Numbered from the stretch's first letter, positions 21,376-32,189 are shown. The stretch: 64,000 bases of DNA from Venturia oleaginea (GCA_013176395.1 JABMLP010000009.1:1-64000), one strand, 5' to 3'. A program made the numbers and translations. Notes: generated from the sequence alone by a model not told the origin.

Positions 21376-22027
21376 CTCAGTCTTACAAAGGAAGAAAGGC
21401 TCACAGAGAGCAAGCTCCAAAAAGGAATTTCAAGAAGAGGACACTTGTCCTAATCCAAGAAGCGAGGGCCAACCTCAAGGGCCAAACAGAAAGGAATTTC
21501 AAGAAGAGGACACTTGTCCTAACTCAAGAAGCAAGGGCCAACCTCAAAGGCCAACTTCAAGGGCCAACCTCAAGGGCCAAACAAAAAGGGAATTCAAGAG
21601 AATTCAAGCTGAGATTTTCTAGAAGGTGCTAGAATCTCCAAGAAGCAAGGGCCAACCGAAAGGGCCAATCCAAAAAGGGAATTCAAGAGAATTCAAACTG
21701 AGATTTTCTAGAACGTGCTAGAATCTCCAAGAAGCAAGGGCAGGTCATCCTAAGACAGCGTAGTCTTAGGAGTTGAAGCTGTAATAAGCTGAGGAAAGAA
21801 AGAGCTAGGGAGAGAGATTTAATACACTTGGCCTTCACAGTCCCTGGGAGCTCTGTCCTTAGTAATAAGGATTGCAGAGCGGACTATAGTGTAAAAAATC
21901 CTTCTGGGATTCTATAGTCACCTTCCTATACTAATAGGCATTGACTCTATACTGCCTAGCAAATCTCTAGAGTAGAGCCTAGGAGTGTGTATAGTAGTGC
22001 TCTCTATTATCTCTCATAGGTGAAAAT
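21376..22027 (+). other. G2 copy 1 leader with conserved hairpins
   Basis: Long 5' untranslated region with two ~66-bp repeats (GGAATTTCAAGAAGAGGACA core) and short GGGCCAA repeats. Two good stem-loops: CCTAAGAC/GTCTTAGG at 21749-21770; and GACTATAG/CTATAGTC with inner AATCC/GGATT at 21882-21919. The first is also in G1. Possible packaging or translation signals (inference). A repeat-encoded open stretch (about 21364-21622) exists but has no start of its own. Confidence 0.7.
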
Positions 22028-23050
22028 ATGGAAGGAGAAGATCAGGAACAAAGAGTTCCTCAAGAACCCCAAGCCCTACAAGAAGCTATGGCAGCATTAC
22101 AACATCAACTAGCCATTCAGAACGATGCTATTACGCGTATTCTTACAATCTTGCCTAACACTACTCGCTCTGAGAACGTAGTAGAAGGACAAGAGACTAA
22201 GAATTCACAAAAAGACAGAATACATAGGAAGAAAGCTGTACTTCCTAAGCTCCAAGAATTTGATGGCAAGCGTTCTGAATGGGCTCAGTGGTTTCAACAA
22301 GCAAGGATGAAGTTGGAGATAGACGCAGAATCTATAGGGGATAGTAGGAACCAATTTGCCTACATCTTCTCCTCTCTACGAGGCTCCGCAGCTCAGGCTA
22401 CTCTGGCCTACGTAAAGACAGCTCCAGAGGAAGATAAAACGGGACAGAAATTGTTACAGTATATGGACAACTTCTATGGCGATCCAGTACAACAACAAAG
22501 AGCTACTGTAAGCCTGTCCACAATCAAACAAAAAGAGAAAGAACCCTTCTTCTCTTTTCTTCCCCGTTTTGAAACCACTCTTGCTAATGCTGGAGGAATG
22601 ACTTGGCCTGACGCTGTTAAAATTGCATTTCTACACAAAGCAATAAATCAAGAGCTGCGAAACCAGAGAATAGGCCAATCTCAGAGTACCTCCTACCAGC
22701 AGTTTGTGTCCGATCTTTTGAATACAAGTATGCAAATCACTACAGCAAAGATGCTCTCTTCCTCAGAAGATAAGTTACGATTCAGAGATAAAGAGAAGTC
22801 TTTTAAAGATCTGAACGCTATGGACTGGGAGCCTACACGCGTAAACAAGTTAAAAATTTCGTCTAAAGCCTATGAATATAGGAAGGCAAATAACCTCTGC
22901 TTACGCTGTGGGAAGGCCGGCCATAGAATGAAAGACTGCTGGTTGGATACAGAGGTAGAAAGAGTCACGCAACTTGGTTCAAAAAGGGCCAAAGGAACCA
23001 CTGAGGAGAATGAAGAAGTTGAAGAAGAGGACTACTCGGAAAAAGAGTAG
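22028..23050 (+). CDS. G2 copy 1 gag
   Basis: 340 aa. The ATG at 22028 follows the leader directly, and the aligned start is conserved in G2b. N-terminal Gln/Glu-rich coiled segment (residues 1-45); capsid-like core (about 75-270) with LQEFDGKRSEWAQWFQQ, LRGSAAQATLAYV and DNFYGDPVQQQRA; one CCHC zinc knuckle CLRCGKAGHRMKDC (about 293-306) that would bind element RNA; acidic C-terminus ending EEEDYSEKE. It forms the particle that packages element RNA in the cytoplasm (family knowledge). The TAG stop sits inside the frameshift-like signal, so a share of product would continue into pol. Confidence 0.93.
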   Translation: MEGEDQEQRVPQEPQALQEAMAALQHQLAIQNDAITRILTILPNTTRSENVVEGQETKNSQKDRIHRKKAVLPKLQEFDGKRSEWAQWFQQARMKLEIDAESIGDSRNQFAYIFSSLRGSAAQATLAYVKTAPEEDKTGQKLLQYMDNFYGDPVQQQRATVSLSTIKQKEKEPFFSFLPRFETTLANAGGMTWPDAVKIAFLHKAINQELRNQRIGQSQSTSYQQFVSDLLNTSMQITTAKMLSSSEDKLRFRDKEKSFKDLNAMDWEPTRVNKLKISSKAYEYRKANNLCLRCGKAGHRMKDCWLDTEVERVTQLGSKRAKGTTEENEEVEEEDYSEKE

Positions 23051-23077
23051 CCTCTATCCAAAGTCGTGGATGGAGGC
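23038..23077 (+). promoter_or_regulatory. G2 copy 1 candidate -1 frameshift signal
   Basis: A-run GGAAAAA at 23038-23044, a 5-nt spacer, then a stem of 10 bp with one G-U pair, GCCTCTATCC (23050-23059) with GGATGGAGGC (23068-23077), 8-nt loop. A -1 slip on the A-run reads on into the open pol frame (KRVASIQS). The gag stop TAG is at 23048-23050. The heptamer is not a classical X XXY YYZ site; readthrough or reinitiation are alternatives. Confidence 0.65.
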
Positions 23078-26000
23078 GTAGAGTAGATAGAGCAAAATTG
23101 TCAAAGGAGTCAATTGAGAGAGTAAATAGTATTTTGAATTCGAACAAAGACACTGATTCACACCGTTCTCGGATAGAAAAAGAATGGGAGCAGTTCAGAC
23201 CCAAGATGCTCTCCCGCCTTTTCTACACAAATACTATAGTGAACGATATATACTCTCTTAAAACTCTCCTTGATAATGGATCTAGCTGCTACGCATCAAT
23301 AAACGAGGAGAAAGCTTCGCAGATGGACCTTGAAGTACTCCCTATTAGTCCGCGTACTATAGGTGGAGTTCTTAAGGAAGAAGGACAGACCCAAGTGACA
23401 AAAATTGCGAAGTTGAACCTAGATTTAGGGGGACTTATATGCAACGCTTTTGCTTATATAGTCCCGGGACAATTTGAGGATCTTCTACTAGGCAGGCCTT
23501 TTCTCAAGGACACCAAAGCCGTTATCAATGAATCTAAAGGTACTCTTACCTTTGCAAACGGGATTAGCATTCGCGATGCTAAATTTGAAGACAAACTTGA
23601 TATACAACAAGTAGCGCCCGTAAGATTCCACCGCCTTGTCACTTCTACACTTGAGAAAATCAAAGACGCGTCTAGAGTATTTGCTGTTACTCTTCGAGAT
23701 ATTGATATTGCCTTGAAGCCGAAAGTCCCTTTGACAACAGAGCAAATACTGGAATTGCTACCTAAGAGGTTTCATAAGTACGCTGCTGTCTTTGATCCTA
23801 AAAGGGCCGAGAGACTACCACCGCATCGCCCTGGGATTGATCACGAAATACCTATAGAAGAAGGAAAACCACTTCCTTGGGGACCTCTATATGGTATGGG
23901 TCGAGAACAACTCCTTGTTTTGCGAAGGACTCTTACAGAGCTACTAGATAAAGGCTTTATCCGAGAGAGTAAATCAGTTGCTGCGTCTCCAGTTCTCTTT
24001 GTGAAGAAACCAGGAGGGGGCTTACGCTTTTGCGTAGACTACCGAGCCTTAAACGCAATTACTCGAAAGGATAGGTACCCGCTACCGTTAGTAAAAGAGA
24101 CTTTACTAACCTTAGCTCGTGCTAAGTATCTTAGTAAGCTTGATGTAAATGCTGCCTTCCACAAGATTCGAATCGCAACGGGAGATGAGTTCAAAACTGC
24201 CTTTCGAACTAGATATGGTCTATTTGAATGGCTAGTTACTCCCTTTGGCTTAACCGGTGCACCTGCGTCTTTTCAACGGTATATAAACTATATCCTTCGA
24301 CGATACCTAGACGAGTTCTGCTCAGCTTATCTAGACGATATAGTAATATACTCTTCAAAGAACCTTAAAGACCATGAAGAAAAGACTGAAAAGATACTTC
24401 AAAGCTGCCTTAAGGCTGGGTTATACCTTGATATTCGGAAGTGCGAGTTTAATACCAAACGAGTCAAGTATCTAGGCTTCGTTATAGATACTGAAACGGG
24501 CCTACACATGGATCCGGAGAAGATCAAAGCAATTAAAGAATGGGAACGTCCTACTACTCTACGAGGAGTACGTGGCTTCCTAGGCTTTACAAACTTCTAC
24601 CGTGACTTTGTAAAAGATAACTCAACAATAAGGGAGCCTCTGGTTCGCCTTACAAAGAAGAATACTCCATTTTTATGGGGAAAGGAGCAAGAAGAATCTT
24701 TTCAAAAACTTAAGGCAGAGTTTTGCAAAGAACCTGTCCTGTCTGCACTTGATGAAGATAAGCCTACGCGAGTAGAACCTGATGCTTCAGGCTGGGCTTC
24801 CGGAGCAGTACTTAGTCAAAAAGATGAGCTAGGTAACTGGAAACCATGTGCTTTCTTCTCTACTAAGCACTTGCCAGCCGAATGCAATTATGATATCCAC
24901 GACAAAGAACTTATGGCTATAGTCAAAGCTCTAGTCCATTGGACTAGCGAGCTACTAAGCCTAAGTAAGCCATTCATTATCCTCACAGATCACAAGAACC
25001 TTGAGAAGTTTATGGTAAAAAGGGAACTAAATGAAAGGCAAATGAGATGGGCGCAGATACTAGCTAAGTTTAACTTCAAACTAGGCTATCGCCCAGGCTC
25101 TGAATCTGTAGTTCCAGACGCCTTAACTCGAAGGGATCAAGATCTCCCAAAGGATATTCAAGACCCAAGAATCGTTGAAAGAACTAGAACGTTATTACCT
25201 CCAAAGCTTTGGATTAACGTTCTAGAGGATAAGACTCCTGCAAGAGAAGAAGCTGCCCAAGAAAATGCTCAAGAAGTAGACAAAGAACCTATCCCCTTTA
25301 TACAAAATCCCTTTCTCTCAGGTGATCTAAGGGATAGATGGGAAACTGCACTCGAAGGAGATCTAGACTACAGACGTATTTTCCAAAGCGTTCTAAAGCA
25401 AGATAGGCAGTTCCCATCTAAGCTAAAGGTTCCTACTTCTATAGGAGATTGTAAAGTCGAAAATAACCAGCTCTACTATAGAGACCGAATCTGGTTGCCC
25501 TCCTACGAGCCTCTCTTAACAGGAGTAATTCAAGAAATACACGATTCAGTCCTATCAGGGCATCCTGGACGAGAAGCTACTATTGCTATTCTCTCCAGAC
25601 AGTTCTACTGGCCGGGATTTGCTCAAGATATACGTCAGTTTATACGCAATTGTGACGTCTGCGGAAGAACTTCAGTCTGGCGAGACAAAAAGAAAGGTTT
25701 ACTTAAACCTCTTCCTGTCCCTAGCCGTATCTGGCAAGATATTTCAGTAGACTTCATAGTCGAATTACCAGAGAGCCAAAGATGCACAAGACTCTGCGTT
25801 ATTACTGACCGCTTGGGTAAAGGAACTATCCTGTTCCCAGTGCCTAAAGAACAGTTTGGAGCTGAAGGATTTGCAAAACTATTTATGCAGAACTACGTAA
25901 GATTACACTGGCTTCCTAGATCTCTAGTCTCAGATAGGGACACGCAATTTGTTAATGCTTTCTGGAAAGAAGTTTGTCACCTTCTTAAGATAGAGAGAAG

Positions 26001-26883
26001 ACTCTCTACAGCGTATCACCCTGAGACTGATGGATCTACGGAAAGAAGAAATCAAGAAGTTGAAGCCTATCTACGTAAGTTCTGTACATTTAGTCAGAAC
26101 GACTGGGTCGAGCTCCTGCCTATTGCTCAAATATGCCTCGATAATAGACCAAACCAAGCTACGGGCCTATCGCCTTTCTTCTTAACCCACGGTTATAACA
26201 TTGAGCATATAGGAACTGTTGAAGCTCCCCAGGAAACCCCTAAGAATCCAAAAGAAAAAGCACAAGATCTTGTAGCAAAATTGAAGGACGCACAAGAATG
26301 GGCAGAAACGTCAATGGTATCAGCTCAGCAACAGCAAGAATACTACTCTAATAGAGATCGTGCTCCGGCTGACTCTTTTAAAGTGGGAGACAAAGTCTGG
26401 CTCAACCTAAAGAACGTAAAAACCCTACGTCCTTGTAAGAAACTAGACTGGATTCATGGGAAGTATACAGTTACACGAGTTATCAACTCAATCTCTTACG
26501 AGCTTGATACACCCAGAGGAATCCACAACCGATTTCATACGTCTTTACTTAGGAGAGCTGGCACAGATCCCCTACCTTCACAAATACAAGATAATACACA
26601 GCCGCCTCCTATAGTAACTGAACAAGGAGACGAGGAATACGGTATCGAGGCTATTCTAGCCGCAAGATGGCGCCGGCGAGGTCGACAACAAACGCGAGAA
26701 GTCTTAGTTAAGTGGGTAGGCTACGTTGATCCTACGTGGGAACCCCTTAGCGAACTCCAACAAACTACAGCTCTGGACGCTTTTGAAAGTGCCTACGGCA
26801 ACGTTCTTGAAAACGACGGACCTATACTACGCCCTCAGAGACTACGCTCACATCGATCTACAAGAGAGGGGGGGAGGGGATAA
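23051..26883 (+). CDS. G2 copy 1 pol polyprotein
   Basis: Open in the -1 frame from inside the gag end to the TAA at 26881-26883. Counting from the TTG at 23098 (1261 aa, no early ATG), domains are: protease with LDNGSSCYA (~59; Asn in place of Thr/Ser); RT with [10 protein letters not shown] (~307) and YLDD (~411); RNase H with PDASGWASGA (~560) and DHKNLEKF (~640); integrase zinc finger HDSVLSGHPGR...CDVC (~814-858); catalytic core with VDFIVELP (~883), SDRDTQF (~944) and TERRNQEV (~980); chromodomain EAILAARWRRRG...VLVKWVGYVDPTWEP (~1182-1235), which marks a chromovirus and would guide integration to modified histones. The last codons lie in the polypurine tract. No lesion seen. Confidence 0.92.
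26866..26883 (+). other. G2 copy 1 polypurine tract and TAA
   Basis: GAGGGGGGGAGGGGA then TAA, which is both the pol stop and the last three bases before the LTR. Confidence 0.75.
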
Positions 26884-27193
26884 TGTTAAGGGATGGAATC
26901 CTTCTCTCTAGCTTATCCATGACTGGATTTCCAATTGTTCTCTTGTTATTCTGCAAGCTGTCATGTTCTATTTTGCAAGCTGTCATGTTCTATTTCGCAA
27001 GCTGCCATGTTCTATTTCGCAAGCTGTCACGTTTCCATTTAAAGATACTTTCTAGAAGGATCTATTGTAAGAGGAGGATTATTTATACGAGCTATCCTTC
27101 CTGTATTTACACTTTCTTCTCTGTACTTAGATACTTGAAATATAAGCTGTCTTCCCTCACTTGCGAAACACCTTTGAGGGTTGAACTCTTACA
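26884..27193 (+). repeat. G2 copy 1 3' LTR
   Basis: 310 bp: one 22-bp U3 unit fewer than the 5' LTR, plus scattered substitutions (TTTATACGAG for the 5' TATATACTAG). Joined directly to G1 sequence at 27194 without target duplication. Confidence 0.94.
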
Positions 27194-29026
27194 GCAGGCT
27201 AGCATGCGCGCTAGAACACGGACAGCACAAAGACCTTTGCGGAAAAGGCCTACACACGTTGAAGTGGCATACTGCTATCGTCTCCAGACAGAGGAGGATA
27301 GGTCAGTGTTCCAAATTCCCCATGGGTACCAGGAATTTGCAGAACTTTTTAAAGGGGAATCGATCGAAGATTCTCTTCCACCACACCAACCATGGGATCA
27401 TGAGATCGAGCTCAAGAATAATGAACAACCAAAGAAGTTCAAGATCTACCCATTGAGGAAAGATCAGCTTGAAACCCTTCGTGAATATATCGACGATTTC
27501 ACGAAGAAGTTCATCCCTGCGGCTTTTCATCGAATTAGGATTAAGGAAGGTGACGAGTGGAAGACAGCATTCCGCACTCACCTTGAGCACTACGAATACC
27601 TTGTCATGCCCTTTGGTTTGACAAACGCCCCTGCGACGCTGCAAGCCTATATGAACAATGTGCTTCGCGAGCACTTAGACAAGTTTGTGTCTGTTTATAT
27701 GGATGACATTTTGGTTTACTATCGAACGTTCGAAGAACACGCCAATCACGTTCGAACCGTCCTCCGCGCACTACAGATATTTAACTTGCGGCTGAAACCC
27801 TCGAAAAGCGAATTCCACAAGCAACGAATCAAGTTCGTTGGATGTTTTGTCTCTCAAGATGGACTTGAGATGGACCCGGAAATTTACCAGAAGGTCCGCG
27901 ATTGGCCGGTACCCTCGAACGTCAAAGGAGTACAGTCATTTCACGCCTTCGCGAATTATTATCGACAATTCATCGAAAGCTTTTCCGAAGTTGCAGAACC
28001 CCTCACGGGATTGATGAAGAAGGGGATTACCTTGGAATGGAACGAGCATGCGCAAAAGGCCTTTGACGCACTCAAGATACGGTTAACAACACCACCCATT
28101 CTGCAACTGTTTAACTCAGAAAAAACAGCCACAGTCGAGGCGGATGCGTCCGATCGAGCCCTCGGAGCATGTCTCAGCCAACCTAATTCAGATGGAAAGC
28201 TAAGACCAGTAGCTTACCACGCACGAAAATTCCTGAAAGCAGAAGTCAACTACTCCACTTCAGACAAGGAACTCATGGCCATAGTTGATGCCTTCAAGCA
28301 CTGGAAGCATTATCTTGAAGGAGCGAAACACAAGATTACCGTGTATTCCGATCACAAGAACCTGCGGAATTTCACGACGACAAAGGAATTGAATCGACGG
28401 CAACTAAGATGGTCAGAAGAACTGTCATTTTACAACTTCCATATCCTTTACAAGAAAGGAAAGGAAAACGTTAACGCCGATGCATTAAGTCGACGAGAAG
28501 ACTTCATGGCAGGAGAAAAAGAGAAAGTCGAACGCGCTTTGTTCCGACAGAAGGTGATGCACTTGTGCACCAAGTCTCATCACTTCAGACAGGAAAGTCC
28601 TCTTATTGGCAAGAGGTCAGGAACGCGCAGCAAAGGATCCAGATGTACAAGGCTACATTCAATCAGCAGATCAGAATACCCGTATTGAAGACGGATTGCT
28701 CCTCTTCAACAACTTGGTATATCTTCCCACGAGCCTTAGGAAACAGTACTTCCTACATCAACACGAATCTCCACTCAATGGTCATTGCCGACCAGAGATT
28801 GTCCTTTCACGACTTCAGAATACCTTCTACTTCCCGCGCATGCGACAGGAAGTTTTCAAGGAAATAGGAAAGTGTGTTCTTTGCAAAAAGGCCAAGTACG
28901 AACGACAGAAACTGTCGCATTAGATACCTTTGAAAGTATCTACGGTGATGTTTTTCAAAACGACGGACCGAGTCTACGTCCTCCTAGGCGTACAAAAAGC
29001 AAAACCGCCCCAACGGAAACGGGGGA
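27194..29026 (+). pseudogene. G1 pol fragment, array unit 2
   Basis: Begins at the G1 base equivalent to 16172 (after the protease). A deletion of roughly 185 bp near 27515 removes the N-terminal RT motifs and the family's TGA, and the frame before it is not shifted, so the open frame runs on through YMDD and RNase H to 28688. It then shifts near 28640 and continues through the integrase zinc finger to the stop at 28921. Integrase core and chromodomain are absent, as in copy B. Reading from the LTR makes a 601-aa open frame, which I take as accidental. Confidence 0.87.
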
Positions 29027-29038
29027 GAAGAAGGGTAA

Positions 29039-29318
29039 TGTCAAAGGATAGATCCTTTCTCAACTTATCCTGGATGGATTCTTAGCACTACCTGGTAGTT
29101 CTCACGTGCGCCTAGCAGGGATTATTCAGGGACCGTTTCACATGCGCTTCTACTCCTTTCTATTCTCTTCTCAGGACAGCATGTTCTTTTCCTACTTGGA
29201 AGATTATATATACAAGTTGTTCTTCCTGTATCTACACTTTCTTCTTTGTACTTAGATACTTGAAATATAAGCTGTCTTCCCTCACTTGCGAAACACCTTT
29301 GAGGGTTGAACTCTTACA
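29039..29318 (+). repeat. G1 LTR, array unit 2 (G2-type tail)
   Basis: 280 bp, U3 of G1 type, but the tail reads CTTGAAATATAAGCTGTC as in G2 copy 1. The equivalent LTR in unit 1 has a G1 tail. Confidence 0.92.
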
Positions 29319-30775
29319 ACGGCCAGCGTTTTTTTCGTATGTCTTCTATCTTGATCGAGAAAAATGCTATTAACGGCCAGTCATTGACACACTGACGAAG
29401 TACAGGATAGGTAGCATATAGGCGCTCCATCATTGCGGTAAGGTGATCTCGATCCTGCTTTTTGAGGGCCTTAGGGGCGAGAACCGTTGACCTAATTTGG
29501 ACAATATTAGCGGTGTAAAAGTCTCAGTTCTGAGCGTTTAAGTGCATACCCTCTACGTTCAATCGTCTCCCATTCTGCATCAAGCCGTATAGCTTCATGA
29601 CACATAGATCGTATCCCAGAACAACATTCTTTGAGTGTTTCTGCTCTCGAATCATAGGTAGAAGCTTGAATTGCTGTAAATGCATCCTTGACGTTTTCAA
29701 GAGACTTCAGAGGGAAGCCCTCAGGTGGGTAAAGATCTCGTGGTGGGTGAGAACCTCGTGGTAGGTAAGGATCTCATGGTGGTAGAATAGCACACATTTT
29801 GAATAGGCTGAAAAGTCGAGATAGGTAGGTAATAACCCAATAAAATGATGGCTGTGTAGCAAGGTGTTCGTTAAATACTTAGAAACAGCTTGTGGAGTGA
29901 GAAAAGATTGAGGTTCTCTCTATCTAGGGCTGTGGCACAAGGCCTAAATCTGAATTAAGCCTCTCAGCCTCAAATGCACTATTGAGGCGTGAACAGATCA
30001 ACCATTTATCCCTCCTCGCAATTGACTCAACGATACATCATCCAGATATACCAGATCCGACGAGTTATCCGCAATATACTGGCCAAATCGGGATAGAAAA
30101 TGTCAACCTCAGGCTTCAGGGAGCACAATTGGAGCTCCTGTACAATACTTTTAATACGGCCGTCCATCCGAGCGAGATTACCTACTGGAAACGCTGCAAA
30201 TTGAATGCATTGTTAACATTAGGGTCGGTAGTATTACAGCGGCGCTCTTGCAAAAACCGTAAAGACCATTTCGTATGTTATGCGAGTGGCGACGATGGTG
30301 CGTGTAGCTTTGGCTCAATACATAGCTTCTTACAAACACCACAGGGATGTCGATTCGCTCTGATCCGGCGCTGGAATGGTGTTGAGAGGGACCTGCGTGT
30401 TCACCAGATATGTATTGTAGGGGACTACGACGGGGACTGGGTTTTGGTGGAGTTGCAGGATATAATATGCCTAATCGGGCTATTAGCGGAGCAGGATGCG
30501 GCGACCGGGGACGTTATACAAATGATTGTAGGGAAGCCTGAGTTACTACTCAATGTGCAGCGACGAGGTTTGGCAAGGCCTTAAAAGTACGATCAATGTA
30601 TATTAGATTTGCGAGTACAGTCAGATCCTAGGTACCCAAATTTTAACCCTCATTTACTACTCAATACTACTCAATATCACTCAATACCACTCAATACTTC
30701 TCAATGCTACTCATTAATGACACCCAAAAACCTCTCAAACTAACTACCCAAAAAAGCGTGTCATGACACGGATTT
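29319..30775. other. Segment U, copy 2
   Basis: Near-identical to 18474-19930. The same minus-strand remnant (29319-29745), 18-bp repeats (about 29720-29780), microsatellite and palindrome are present. Confidence 0.6.
29982..30584 (+). CDS. Unidentified ORF in segment U, copy 2 (200 codons)
   Basis: The longest intact version of the plus-strand open stretch. It has no ATG except near the end, so it is either a truncated 3' part of a gene or an exon. Features: FVCYASGDDGACSFG, SFLQTPQGCRFALIRRWNG, and a beta-rich end GDYDGDWVLVELQDIICLIGLL that loosely recalls reader-type modules found near some fungal transposase genes; I cannot name a family. Mild hydrophobicity, no signal peptide. It probably came along as cargo or as part of an unrecognised transposon. 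Coding status is uncertain. Confidence 0.4.
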   Translation: MRREQINHLSLLAIDSTIHHPDIPDPTSYPQYTGQIGIENVNLRLQGAQLELLYNTFNTAVHPSEITYWKRCKLNALLTLGSVVLQRRSCKNRKDHFVCYASGDDGACSFGSIHSFLQTPQGCRFALIRRWNGVERDLRVHQICIVGDYDGDWVLVELQDIICLIGLLAEQDAATGDVIQMIVGKPELLLNVQRRGLARP

Positions 30776-31878
30776 TACGCCTCAAATTTGAGAAGTGGGG
30801 ACCGTAGTGATTGCTATTACCCTTCTTCTGACGGCATTGCGAAGTCACTAATCTCGCGCCCTCCGTTACTTCAACGCGTTGAACCTCCCATCAATGATGA
30901 AGATGAGGCCTCTAACCACTCCGATTCATCAGGACTCTCTGACCCTCCATCAGTAATGGGGTCAGAACCACCGCGAGACACTCATTCTCTTGCGACAAGA
31001 ACACGCCGCCCCAATCTTCCAAGTCAACGCGCTCGTGAGGCCGCTGGCTTGAACTCATTCATATCATTACACGGAGTTGACAAAGCTATAGAGATTACGA
31101 AGCTCATGGCCGAATACAAGCCTACCCACGATCGCGCTCCCATTACCCTCACTCGAACTGAAGCCACGCTGGCCTTTCACGCGAACGTCGCAAAAGCCTC
31201 TGCTTACTACCTTCTCTCATTCTTAAGCCTAGCAGCTTCACCTGAACCCTTCGAACCTACAACCTATAATCAAGCCATCACCTCACCTCACGCCCCTCAG
31301 TGGCTCAAGGCCATGAACGATGAGATGCGCTCAATGGATGAGAATAAGTCTGACACTCACGAAGCTCCCAGCAGGCGTGAAGCTACTGACGGGTAAGTGG
31401 GTGTTTAAACTAAAGCGCGGCACCGATGGCGCTATTCTACGATTCAAGGCCAGATTTGTGGTAAGAGGTTTCGAGCAACAATACGGCATTGACTTCCACG
31501 ATACCTTCGCTTCTGTGGTGAAGCCGATGACATACAAAGCTCTGTTTGCAATCTCTGCCTCCCTCGATTGAGAGATCGAGCAGATGGAAGTCAAGACCGC
31601 GTTTCTCTACGGCAAAATTGATAAACGTATCTACGTCTGTCAACCTCATGGTTTCGAAATCGGTCATGACTATTGCCTACTCAATCAAGCGCTGTATGGT
31701 CTCAAACAAGCCCGAGGGTTTGGTATGATATCTTCTCCGCCTTCCTCGTCTCCCTTGGCTTCTCGATGCTGGATAGCGACTTTAGTGTGTTCCACAAAGG
31801 GCAGCTTTTCGTAGCTCTCTATGTTGACGATCTTCTAATCATTGGTCCCGACATGCGACAGATTAATCTCCTGAAAAG
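30776..31878 (+). pseudogene. Copia B pol, 5' part, copy 2
   Basis: As copy 1: linker 30788-31396, RT from GKWVFKLKRG through the stop before EIEQMEVKTAF to VDDLLIIGPD. Small indels differ from copy 1 (one A fewer near 31348; the PRVW region near 31712). It ends AAAAG next to the G2 LTR. Confidence 0.86.
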
Positions 31879-32189
31879 TGTTAAGGGATGGAATCCTTCT
31901 CTCTAGCTTATCCATGACTGGATTTCCAATTGTTCTCTTGTTATTCTGCAAGCTGTCATGTTCTATTTTGCAAGCTGTCATGTTCTATTTCGCAAGCTGC
32001 CATGTTCTATTTCGCAAGCTGTCACGTTTCCATTTAAAGATACTTTCTAGAAGGATCTATTGTAAGAGGAGGATTATTTATACGAGCTATCCTTCCTGTA
32101 TTTACACTTTCTTCTCTGTACTTAGATACTTTGAAATACAAGCAGTCTTCTCTCACTTGCGAAACACCTTTGAGGGTTGAACTCTTACA
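31879..32189 (+). repeat. G2 copy 2 5' LTR (G1-type tail)
   Basis: 311 bp, four 22-bp units; the tail reads CTTTGAAATACAAGCAGTC as in G1. Self-complementary stretch at 32118-32128; primer-binding site TATCTAAGTAC at 32191-32201. Confidence 0.93.

Larger units (their letters stand above)
21032..27193 (+). mobile_element. Ty3/gypsy chromovirus G2, copy 1 (apparently complete)
   Basis: 6.16 kb: 5' LTR, self-complementary primer site, leader of about 650 nt, gag, frameshift-like junction, pol with protease, RT, RNase H, integrase and chromodomain, polypurine tract, 3' LTR. Both reading frames are open. The left flank is copia B (AAAAG at 21027-21031), but the right flank is G1 (GCAGG), so the flanks are those of two different insertions. 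The LTRs differ by one 22-bp repeat unit. The best candidate for an active element in the window. Confidence 0.92.

Noticed and set aside
26883..27185. Open frame of about 100 codons starting at each G2 3' LTR (also 31878, 37709, 48834)
   Set aside because: It starts by chance at TAATG, where the pol stop meets the LTR, and runs through U3 repeats of 22 bp that do not keep frame when their number changes. Hydrophobic low-complexity product, no homology, not kept in all LTRs.
26883..28688. 601-codon frame fusing LTR and G1 RT/RNase H
   Set aside because: It crosses an LTR and a recombination junction plus an internal deletion; fortuitous, not a designed gene.
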